From Clostridiales bacterium (lineage in GTDB: Bacteria; Bacillota_A; Clostridia; Oscillospirales; Oscillospiraceae): a DNA stretch of 7,123 nucleotides. This document shows, piece after piece, positions 1 to 7,123 of this stretch. The position numbers and the translations under genes were made by a program. The stretch spans positions 1 to 7,123 of the forward strand of contig JALFGI010000042.1 of NCBI GenBank assembly GCA_022777455.1. The letters run 5' to 3'. How positions within the stretch are numbered: the first letter of the stretch is position 1; the number at the start of each line of letters is the position of its first letter. The notes below the pieces were generated by a model. It made no database searches. It was not told the origin of the DNA and saw only the letters and a list, made by a program, of their open reading frames with translations.

Positions 1-42
1 GGTTATTGAATGGCGCGTTGAACGTAACCAGGTGCGGTGAGG

Positions 43-240
43 ATACCTTCCCCCGGGGGGAAGGTGCCCCGCAGGGGCGGATGAGGAATGCGCCCGGGTG
101 GACAATCAAAAATCCAAAAATCAATGAGTAATTGTCCAACATTGTGCCTTTTTAACGAACCAAGCACAAATATTTCAGGTGTCGCCGTTCCTCATCCGAC
201 CCGGCTTACGCCGGGCCACCTTCCCCCCGGGGGAAGGTAT
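43..240. repeat. Inverted-repeat intergenic element (MITE-like)
   Basis: Two ends of the same repeat face each other. A 21-base C-run/G-run palindrome at 45-65 recurs as its exact reverse complement at 218-238, and GGATGAGGAA (79-88) recurs as TTCCTCATCC (188-197). Each end can fold into paired hairpins: GCCCC/GGGGC at 66-78 on the left and CCCGGC/GCCGGG at 200-215 on the right. The interior holds a further 8-bp inverted repeat, TGGACAAT (99-106) with ATTGTCCA (131-138). I see no convincing protein. The layout suggests a non-autonomous mobile repeat or a REP/BIME-like pair. Positions 1-42 before it show nothing else I can name. Confidence 0.6.
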
Positions 241-281
241 TTTTCCCATTCCGGAACCTTGCACCATTCAACGGAGGCATT

Positions 282-348
282 TTGTAATCGCCACAGGTCG
301 GCGGGGTCAAGACCCCGCCCTACGAATGGTCTGCTACATAAATTACAA
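282..348. repeat. Short palindromic repeat with TTGTAAT/ATTACAA ends
   Basis: A strong 20-base palindrome at 300-319 (arms GGCGGGGTC and GACCCCGCC) sits in a 67-bp unit bounded by TTGTAAT (282-288) and its inverse ATTACAA (342-348). This looks like a small GC-rich intergenic repeat of the type scattered through gut clostridial genomes. The motif TTGTAAT also occurs immediately after pyrG at 6979-6985, next to another palindromic repeat. No coding function is seen. Confidence 0.5.
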
Positions 349-383
349 TTTATCGGGATGTAGAGTCAAGCCAATATACACAG

Positions 384-440
384 AAAAATGTAAGAAAGCC
401 CTGATAACCATCCAAAGCGATGTTTCAGAGCTTCCTTACA
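384..440 (-). terminator. Intrinsic terminator of the asnB-ilvE operon
   Basis: Read on the minus strand, arm 440-425 pairs with arm 404-389 over 16 bp, including two G-U wobbles, around a 20-base loop. Five U residues follow (388-384). On the plus strand the structure is followed by A residues, so it acts for minus-strand transcripts. It lies about 55 bases past the ilvE stop codon and ends the operon. Confidence 0.85.
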
Positions 441-461
441 AAAAGAGGAGAGGTACACGAT

Positions 462-488
462 ATGAAAAAGAAAGAAGCAGCAAAATAA
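462..488 (+). other. Eight-codon ORF with a ribosome binding site (possible gene remnant)
   Basis: An ATG at 462 opens the peptide MKKKEAAK and stops at TAA 486-488, six bases before the convergent ilvE stop codon. A purine-rich AGAGGAGAGG sequence lies about 9 bases upstream. The lysine-rich start resembles the beginning of a real protein, so this may be the decayed head of a lost gene or a chance occurrence. I see no promoter for it. Confidence 0.2.
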
Positions 489-493
489 GTTGG

Positions 494-1498
494 TCAGTCG
501 ATCTCCGTCAGCCAGCCCTCCGGCGCGGGGAGTTTACCCATCTGAATGCCGGTAAGGGTGTCGAAGAGCTTCCGGATCACCGGACCCATTCCGGCGTAGT
601 GGATGTCCCGCCCATGGTCCACGATTTTGCCCACAGGGGAGATCACCGCTGCCGTGCCGCATAGGCCGCACTCGGTGAACCGGTCCAGTTCTTTGAGTTC
701 CACTCGCCGTTCCACCACTTCCAGACCCAGGTATTCCCGGGCGATGAAGGTCAGGGAGCGCCGGGTAATGGAGGGGAGAATGGTGCCGGAAATGGGCACC
801 ACCACTTTCCCCGGACCTTCGGCGAAAATCAGGTTGGCGCCGCCGGTTTCCTCAACATAGGTTCTGGTGGCGGAGTCGACATACAGGTTTTCGTCATAAC
901 CCAGGGCGTGAGCCTCGGTGAGGGCGTACAGGCTCATGGCGTAGTTCAGGCTGGCCTTGATGTGTCCGGTGCCCCGGGGAGCGGCCCGGTCCAGATCGCA
1001 GACACGAATCACCAGGGGGCGGATGCCGCCTTTGAAATAGGGCCCCACCGGGGTGGCGAAAATCCGGAACTGAAATTCCTCGGAGGAGTGAACCCCAATG
1101 ATGGGGCTGGTACCGAACATATAGGGCCGGAGGTACAAGCTGGCTCCGCTGCCGTAGGGCGGCACCCATTTTCGATTGGCGTGAACGGTTTTCCGCACGG
1201 CTTCCAGAAATTTCTCCTTGGGGAACACAGGCATCTCCATCCTGCGGCAGGAATCCTCCATCCGGGCGGCGTTCAAATCGGCCCGGAAGCTGACCACCCG
1301 CCCATCGGCTGTGGAATAGGCTTTCAGTCCTTCAAAGCAGCTCTGGGCGTATTGAAGCACGCAGGCGGATTCGTTGAGAACCACATTGGGGTCACTGCTC
1401 AGGGTTCCTTCCTCCCAGGCACCGCCGCGGTAGTTTGCTACAAAACGGTAATCCGTGGGTTGGTAGGCAAACCCCAGTTTTTCCCATTCCAGATCCAT
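494..1498 (-). CDS. ilvE: Branched-chain amino acid aminotransferase (BCAT)
   Basis: This is a PLP-dependent fold-type IV enzyme that transfers amino groups between glutamate and the 2-oxo acids of leucine, isoleucine and valine in the cytoplasm. The 334-aa length is normal for the longer, Bacillus/eukaryote-like BCATs. Visible motifs are FEGLKAY (55-61), LYLRPYMFG (121-129), GTGHIKASLNYA with probable Schiff-base Lys181, YVEETGGANLIF (214-225, with the PLP-contacting acidic segment) and CGTAAVISPVG (280-290). The ATG at 1498 lies 12 bases after the asnB stop codon. Its Shine-Dalgarno sequence is weak (GGAAAGTGAG, overlapping the end of asnB), so it is probably translationally coupled and shares the asnB promoter and leader control. 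Residues 277-280 form a CxxC (C277, C280). It sits slightly upstream of the redox CxxC position of human BCATs, and whether it senses redox is unknown. The family call is firm. Which substrate it prefers is inferred. Confidence 0.93.
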   Translation of the reverse strand: MDLEWEKLGFAYQPTDYRFVANYRGGAWEEGTLSSDPNVVLNESACVLQYAQSCFEGLKAYSTADGRVVSFRADLNAARMEDSCRRMEMPVFPKEKFLEAVRKTVHANRKWVPPYGSGASLYLRPYMFGTSPIIGVHSSEEFQFRIFATPVGPYFKGGIRPLVIRVCDLDRAAPRGTGHIKASLNYAMSLYALTEAHALGYDENLYVDSATRTYVEETGGANLIFAEGPGKVVVPISGTILPSITRRSLTFIAREYLGLEVVERRVELKELDRFTECGLCGTAAVISPVGKIVDHGRDIHYAGMGPVIRKLFDTLTGIQMGKLPAPEGWLTEID

Positions 1499-1510
1499 GA
1501 TGAAAACATC

Positions 1511-3091
1511 TCACTTTCCGCTGTCGCCATAGTTGGCAAGCACACGAGCAGAGGGGTCGTTGACGTTGCAGCCTTCCCACTCCTTGTTGGGCATCCAGAA
1601 ATCCACCACCATCTCTGCCTGGCCGGGATAGTAGCGCTCAAAGATCTCCCGGTAGAGCAGGGATTCCTTGGTGAAGGGGGTAGCAAAGGAATACAGCCGG
1701 CGGCGGGTTTCAAACTGCTCGTCGGTGTAGCAGCTTTCGGCATACGCTTTCAGATCATCCACCATGGAGTGGCCCACGGCGTCGGAGAATGCGGCCTTTT
1801 CCCGCATGAGAATGTCGTAGGGGAGGTAATCGCCCTCAAAGGCGTGGCGCAGCAGGTACTTGCCCTTGCCGTAGGTGTTCACCTTCCGGGCGGGGTCCAG
1901 CGCCATCACATATTCCACAAAGTCCAGATCGCCGAAGGGCACTCTGGCTTCCAGGCTGTTCACGCTGATGCAGCGGTCGGCCCGGAGCACATCGTACATG
2001 TGCAGCTCCCGGATGCGCTTTTCCGCTTCCTTCTGGAAGGCCTCGGGGCTGGGAGCGAAATCGGTGTACTTGTAGCCGAAAAGCTCATCGGAAATTTCAC
2101 CGGTGAGCAGAACCCGCAGATCGGTGTGCTCGTGGATGTATTTACAGACCAGATACATGCCGATGGAGGCACGGATGGTGGTGATGTCGTAGGTGCCCAG
2201 CAGCGCCACCACATGGGGCAGGGCTTCCAGCACATCCTCCTTGGTGATGATCACTTCGGTGTGGTCAGCGCCGATGTAGTCGGCCACCTGCTTGGCGTAT
2301 TTCAGGTCGATGGCATCGATGTCCATACCGATGGAGAAGGTCTTAATGGGCTTCCTGGAGCAACGGGCCGCCACGGCGCATACCAGACTGGAGTCCAGAC
2401 CGCCGGAAAGCAGGAAGCCTACGGGCGCATCCGCGTCCAGCCGCTTCTCAATACCGGCCACCAGCTTGTCGTGAATCTTCTGACAGGCGGTTTCCACATC
2501 GTCATGAATCACGGCTTCCGGCTTGCTGATTTCCCGGTAGCAGACGAATTTGCCGTCTTTGTAGTAGTGTCCCGGCGGGAAGGGGAGAATTCTGCCGCAC
2601 ACGCCCACCAGGTTCTTTGCCTCACTGGCAAAGATGATGTCGCCGCCGGGGAGATATCCGTAGTACAGCGGCCGGATGCCGATGGGGTCCCGGGCTGCGA
2701 TCAGCTGATTGGTCTTGCCGTCGTAGATGATTGCTGCGAATTCCGCATCCAGCATCCGGAACATATCGGTGCCGTATTCCTGGTACAGTGGAAGCAGCAG
2801 CTCACAGTCAGATTCGCTCTGGAAGGTGTAGCCCTTGGCCATCAGTTCCGTCTTCAGCTTCCGGAAGCCGTAGAGCTCGCCGTTGCAGACCACCCAGTTT
2901 TCGTTCAAATGGAACGGCTGCATACCGCTCTCATTCAGCCCCATGATGGCAAGGCGGTGAAAGCCCAGAAAACCATTGCCAATATCCTGAACCCGGGTCA
3001 TATCCGGGCCTCTGGACACGGTCCTTTCAAAATAAGTGCTGACTTCCTGATAGGTCAGATCAGACCCAATGTAACCGATGATGGAACACAT
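1511..3091 (-). CDS. asnB: Asparagine synthase (glutamine-hydrolysing)
   Basis: AsnB makes asparagine from aspartate, ATP and glutamine; the N-terminal domain releases ammonia that tunnels to the synthetase domain. The 526-aa protein starts MCSIIG, so after Met removal Cys2 is the class II amidotransferase nucleophile. Other amidotransferase residues are RGPD (27-30), Arg46, NGE (70-72) and Asp95. The synthetase domain has the PP-loop SGGLDSS (229-235), TYDITTIRAS (300-309), TGEISDE (330-336) and SLEARVPFGD (379-388). The length is close to the 550-residue enzyme of E. coli. In TGEISDE an Ile replaces the second Gly of the usual SGEGSDE, which I recall in other clostridial members. The start is fixed by AAGGAGG (3099-3105), 7 bases before the ATG. 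It is the first gene of the asnB-ilvE operon, divergent from glutamine synthetase. Its leader has a terminator overlapped by an ANTAR-type hexaloop hairpin, so expression is probably controlled by antitermination. Confidence 0.95.
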   Translation of the reverse strand: MCSIIGYIGSDLTYQEVSTYFERTVSRGPDMTRVQDIGNGFLGFHRLAIMGLNESGMQPFHLNENWVVCNGELYGFRKLKTELMAKGYTFQSESDCELLLPLYQEYGTDMFRMLDAEFAAIIYDGKTNQLIAARDPIGIRPLYYGYLPGGDIIFASEAKNLVGVCGRILPFPPGHYYKDGKFVCYREISKPEAVIHDDVETACQKIHDKLVAGIEKRLDADAPVGFLLSGGLDSSLVCAVAARCSRKPIKTFSIGMDIDAIDLKYAKQVADYIGADHTEVIITKEDVLEALPHVVALLGTYDITTIRASIGMYLVCKYIHEHTDLRVLLTGEISDELFGYKYTDFAPSPEAFQKEAEKRIRELHMYDVLRADRCISVNSLEARVPFGDLDFVEYVMALDPARKVNTYGKGKYLLRHAFEGDYLPYDILMREKAAFSDAVGHSMVDDLKAYAESCYTDEQFETRRRLYSFATPFTKESLLYREIFERYYPGQAEMVVDFWMPNKEWEGCNVNDPSARVLANYGDSGK

Positions 3092-3111
3092 AACGGCCCC
3101 TCCTTTTTATT

Positions 3112-3160
3112 TGCGGACAATGGCGCAGCAACGAAAAAATGCGACAAGAAAGAGTCCGCA
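3112..3160 (-). repeat. 7-bp inverted repeat bracketing the asnB leader terminator exit
   Basis: On the minus strand TGCGGAC (3160-3154), just before the terminator 3' arm, is complementary to GTCCGCA (3118-3112), just before the asnB ribosome binding site. In a read-through transcript these could pair and enclose the terminator 3' arm. In the terminated transcript the distal half is not made. Its role is unknown. It may stabilise the read-through form, or be chance. Confidence 0.35.
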
Positions 3161-3197
3161 GGAGAAAGCCTGCCAGACGACATCCTTGTCGCATTTT
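3134..3197 (-). terminator. asnB: Conditional terminator in the asnB leader
   Basis: On the minus strand AAAATGCGACAAG (3197-3185) pairs perfectly over 13 bp with CTTGTCGCATTTT (3148-3136), running into a six-U tract (3139-3134). A small hairpin, GCAGG/CCTGC (3173-3158), lies in its loop. It stands between the promoter and the asnB start, about 40 bases upstream of the ATG, so it must be overridden for expression. Its 5' arm shares bases with the hexaloop hairpin, so only one of the two can form. Confidence 0.8.
3177..3192 (-). promoter_or_regulatory. asnB: ANTAR-type hexaloop hairpin, asnB leader
   Basis: On the minus strand GCGAC (3192-3188) pairs with GTCGT (3181-3177; four Watson-Crick pairs plus one G-U) around the loop AAGGAU (3187-3182). 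A1 and G4 of the loop match the published ANTAR RNA consensus. The hairpin uses bases of the terminator 5' arm, so holding it closed would prevent termination. It is far weaker than the 13-bp terminator, which fits a need for protein stabilisation. A possible upstream partner loop, AAUGAU (3213-3208, also A1/G4), has only a poor stem. Confidence 0.7.
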
Positions 3198-3241
3198 AAT
3201 CTCTATAATCATTTAGAACAGCTTCGCGCTGCTTTGTGTGG

Positions 3242-3270
3242 ATTCTACATCAGAGTTTGCAGGATGTCAA
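3242..3270 (-). promoter_or_regulatory. Sigma-A promoter for asnB-ilvE
   Basis: On the minus strand a consensus -35 TTGACA (3270-3265) is followed by a 17-base spacer and -10 TAGAAT (3247-3242). The expected start is near 3235, giving a leader of about 145 bases that contains the hexaloop hairpin and terminator. Confidence 0.8.
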
Positions 3271-3289
3271 GGGAAATTTCTGCAACGGA

Positions 3290-3309
3290 GGTTTTAAAAC
3301 CGCGGTTTT
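3290..3309. promoter_or_regulatory. Overlapping AT/GC palindromes between divergent promoters
   Basis: GGTTTTAAAACC (3290-3301) is a perfect 12-base palindrome and overlaps AAAACCGCGGTTTT (3296-3309), a perfect 14-base palindrome. They lie about 20 bp upstream of the asnB -35 box and about 70 bp upstream of the glnA -35 box. They could be an operator for a dimeric DNA-binding protein. No regulator is identified, and 3310-3377 shows nothing else I can name. Confidence 0.35.
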
Positions 3310-3377
3310 GTTGATTTAAATGAAATTGTGACTTTCCCGACTTGCAAGCTTAGGCTGTTTTACACAAGGGCTGGGGA

Positions 3378-3406
3378 TTGACAGAAACGGCAAAAAGAAG
3401 TATAAT
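3378..3406 (+). promoter_or_regulatory. Perfect-consensus sigma-A promoter for glnA operon
   Basis: TTGACA (3378-3383), a 17-base spacer, and TATAAT (3401-3406) match the consensus at every position. The predicted start is near 3412-3414, so the hexaloop hairpin would be at the very 5' end of the RNA. So strong a core promoter suggests that control is exerted after initiation, at the leader terminator. Confidence 0.9.
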
Positions 3407-3412
3407 TCTTCT

Positions 3413-3430
3413 GTAAACAAGGACGTTTGC
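3413..3430 (+). promoter_or_regulatory. glnA: ANTAR-type hexaloop hairpin, glnA leader
   Basis: GTAAAC (3413-3418) pairs with GTTTGC (3425-3430) over 6 bp, including one G-U, around the loop AAGGAC (3419-3424). The loop has A1 and G4 as expected for an ANTAR binding site and differs from the asnB loop only at the last base. The loop and 3' arm supply the 5' arm of the downstream terminator, so the two folds exclude each other. No second hexaloop fits between the predicted start and this hairpin. Confidence 0.75.
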
Positions 3431-3478
3431 TGTATTGGGGGCGAGGTGCACCCCGACGGTCTAGCGTCCTCTTTTTTT
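3420..3478 (+). terminator. glnA: Conditional terminator in the glnA leader
   Basis: AGGACG (3420-3425) pairs with CGTCCT (3465-3470), and two more weak pairs (3426-3427 with 3463-3464) extend the stem. C3471 and seven U residues follow (3472-3478). An inner hairpin, TTGGGG/CCCCGA (3435-3456), brings the arms together. It lies after the promoter and only about 17 bases before the glnA start, so it must be bypassed for expression. Confidence 0.75.
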
Positions 3479-3495
3479 ATGAAAAGGGGATAGAT

Positions 3496-4692
3496 ATGTT
3501 GTATTCAGCTGAAGAAGTATTTGAATACGTGGAGCAGGAGGATGTCAAATTCATCCGCCTGGCTTTTTGTGATGTGACCGGCCGACAGAAAAATATCTCT
3601 ATCATGCCGGAGGAATTGGAGCGCGCTTTTTCCTACGGCATTTCCTTTGATGCCTCCGCCATTGCAGGCTTCGGCGGCCCGGTGGGGTCGGATCTGTTTC
3701 TGCATCCCATTCCATCCACACTGAATGTGCTTCCCTGGCGTCCCAGCCGGGGCAAGGTGGTGAAGATGTTCTGCCACATCTGCCATCCCGATGGAAGTCC
3801 CTTCGCCATGGACAGCCGGGCAATTCTGGAGAATGCGGTCCGGGAGGCAGCCAAAATGGGCTGCCAGGTCAGCTTCGGATCGGAATTTGAGTTCTACCTG
3901 TTTAAAACCGATGAAAACGGCGATCCCACGGAGGAGCCCTTCGACCATGCAGGCTATATGGATGTGGCCCCGGAGGACAAGGGCGAGAACGTCCGTCGGG
4001 AGATCTGCCTGAATCTGCAGGATATGGGTATTCAGCCGGAAAGCTCCCATCACGAGGAGGGCCCCGGTCAGAACGAGATCGATTTCCGCTATTCCGATGC
4101 CCTGTCCGCTGCCGATAATGCCATGCACTTTAAAACCGTGGTGAAAACTGCCGCCCTGCGCAACGGCCTGTATGCTGATTTCTCTCCCAAGCCCATTGCC
4201 ACCGAGGCGGGCAACGGAATGCACATCAATATGTCCGTCAAGTGCAGCGACGGCCGGGATTGCAGCGATGCCTTTATGGCGGGTGTCCTGGCCCATGTGC
4301 GGGAGATCACTGCCTTCCTCAACCCTACGGAAGACTCCTACCGCCGCTTGGGCGAGCACAAGGCACCAAGGTTTATCACCTGGTCGCCGGAGAACCGTTC
4401 CCAGCTCATCCGCATTCCCGCCGCCAAGGGCGAATACTGCCGCATTGAGCTCCGTTCTCCCGATCCCATGGCCAATCCATATCTTGCCTTTGCCCTTCTG
4501 ATTCACGCAGGCCTGGACGGAATCCGCCGAAATCTGCCCGTCCCCCTGCCGGTGAATGAAAATCTCTACACCGCAGACGAAACCCTGACCTCCAAGCTGG
4601 AGCGGCTGCCTTCTTCCCTGGAAGAGGCCAGGCAATTCGCCCGCGACAGCGCCTTTGTTGCCTCCGTTCTTCCCAAGCAAATGCTGGATTGA
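3496..4692 (+). CDS. glnA: Glutamine synthetase, type I (short form)
   Basis: GS condenses glutamate and ammonia with ATP to give glutamine. The ATG at 3496 is chosen because AAGGGGA (3484-3490) lies 5 bases upstream; an in-frame TTG at 3427 would translate the leader terminator and is rejected. The protein is 398 aa: an N-terminal beta-grasp domain (about 15-100), then the catalytic barrel. Probable metal and substrate residues are Glu130 and Glu132 (GSEFEF), Glu187 (HHEEGPGQ), Glu194 (NEIDF), His243 (GNGMHIN), Arg306 (IRIP) and Glu318 (RIELRS). It is shorter than the usual 440-470 residues: compared from memory with Bacillus GlnA it ends about 30 residues early and lacks the C-terminal tail that links rings in the dodecamer. 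The flap VPGYEAP is GEHKAP (285-290), so the catalytic flap Glu is shifted or replaced, and the Arg62-type feedback residue is absent. It is probably a divergent clostridial GS, first in an operon with an ANTAR regulator and possibly pyrG. Confidence 0.88.
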   Translation: MLYSAEEVFEYVEQEDVKFIRLAFCDVTGRQKNISIMPEELERAFSYGISFDASAIAGFGGPVGSDLFLHPIPSTLNVLPWRPSRGKVVKMFCHICHPDGSPFAMDSRAILENAVREAAKMGCQVSFGSEFEFYLFKTDENGDPTEEPFDHAGYMDVAPEDKGENVRREICLNLQDMGIQPESSHHEEGPGQNEIDFRYSDALSAADNAMHFKTVVKTAALRNGLYADFSPKPIATEAGNGMHINMSVKCSDGRDCSDAFMAGVLAHVREITAFLNPTEDSYRRLGEHKAPRFITWSPENRSQLIRIPAAKGEYCRIELRSPDPMANPYLAFALLIHAGLDGIRRNLPVPLPVNENLYTADETLTSKLERLPSSLEEARQFARDSAFVASVLPKQMLD

Positions 4693-4702
4693 GAGGCTGC
4701 CT

Positions 4703-6977
<2,275 letters not shown>

Positions 6978-6978
6978 A

Positions 6979-7123
6979 TTGTAATTTGGCGGGCAGATAC
7001 GGCAATGCCCCTCTTGGCTCTCCCTTTGGGAGAGCTGGCAGCCGCCAGGCTGACTGAGAGGGTACCGCAGTAAGGTAATGGCAAATGCATTGCCCTCTCA
7101 GTCTGCCCCTTACGGGGCAGCCA
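6979..7123. repeat. Palindromic intergenic repeat pair, cut by the window edge
   Basis: After pyrG a folded unit spans 7009-7062: outer stem CCCTCT/AGAGGG, with inner hairpins GCTCTCCC/GGGAGAGC (7017-7035) and CAGCC/GGCTG (7039-7052), a cloverleaf-like shape. A second, inverted copy starts at 7093: CCCTCTCAGTC (7093-7103) is the exact inverse of GACTGAGAGGG (7052-7062), and TGCCCC/GGGGCA (7104-7119) repeats the hairpin idea. TTGTAAT (6979-6985) is the end motif also seen at 282-288. No U tract follows a hairpin, so a pyrG terminator is not proven, though these folds may serve as one. Confidence 0.55.

Noticed and set aside
1..490. CRISPR array or tRNA in the left non-coding region
   Set aside because: The repeats are inverted and palindromic rather than direct with regular spacers, and no cloverleaf with tRNA-conserved positions was seen.
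908..3199. A 763-codon plus-strand open frame across ilvE and asnB
   Set aside because: It is antisense to two clear enzyme genes, has low-complexity composition without recognisable motifs, and is explained by GC-rich codon bias.
3201..3217. Second A1/G4 hexaloop (AAUGAU) in the asnB leader
   Set aside because: The stem closing a six-base loop is only two pairs before a mismatch; an eight-base-loop register pairs better, so it is mentioned only as a weak candidate.
3431..3456. G-rich hairpin in the glnA leader as a second ANTAR site
   Set aside because: Its possible loops are five or ten bases, without an A1/G4 six-base loop; it is better explained as the inner hairpin of the terminator.
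3427..3495. TTG start extending glutamine synthetase by 23 residues
   Set aside because: The extension is translated leader terminator and U tract, lacks a ribosome binding site, and does not resemble the GS N-terminus; the ATG at 3496 has a good site.

Overview
The window looks like chromosomal sequence from a G+C-rich Firmicute, most likely a gut Clostridium-class bacterium of the Oscillospiraceae/Ruminococcaceae type. I infer this from clostridial-type AsnB and glutamine synthetase sequences, strong Gram-positive ribosome binding sites, near-consensus sigma-A promoters, and GC-rich palindromic intergenic repeats of a kind common in that family. The species cannot be fixed from the sequence alone.

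Layout. Positions 1-350 are non-coding and hold two inverted-repeat (MITE-like) elements. A minus-strand operon, asnB (glutamine-hydrolysing asparagine synthase) then ilvE (branched-chain aminotransferase), runs from a promoter near 3270 down to a 16-bp intrinsic terminator at 384-440. A divergent intergenic region (3092-3495) carries one promoter and one regulated leader for each direction. The plus-strand operon is glnA-like glutamine synthetase, an ANTAR-domain RNA-binding regulator 10 bp downstream, and then pyrG (CTP synthase) behind an intergenic terminator. The right end (6978-7123) holds another palindromic repeat cut by the window edge.

How it works together. All four enzymes handle glutamine or amino nitrogen: GS makes glutamine, AsnB and PyrG spend its amide nitrogen, and IlvE moves amino groups to and from glutamate. 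The main observation is in the RNA leaders. Upstream of asnB, of glnA and of pyrG there is the same arrangement: a short hairpin with a six-base loop having A at position 1 and G at position 4 (AAGGAU, AAGGAC, AAUGGC). It overlaps, and so excludes, the 5' arm of an intrinsic terminator placed just before the gene. A1/G4 hexaloop hairpins are the known RNA target of ANTAR antiterminators, and an ANTAR protein is encoded between glnA and pyrG. I infer a compact, self-contained antitermination regulon in which the ANTAR protein lets RNA polymerase read into glutamine synthesis, asparagine synthesis and CTP synthesis, with autoregulation through its own operon leader. Its receiver domain lacks the phosphorylatable aspartate, so the signal that switches it is not ordinary phosphorylation.

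glnA-plus-ANTAR pairing is known in clostridia. I do not know of a description of the full asnB/glnA/pyrG set, and the folds here were done by eye.
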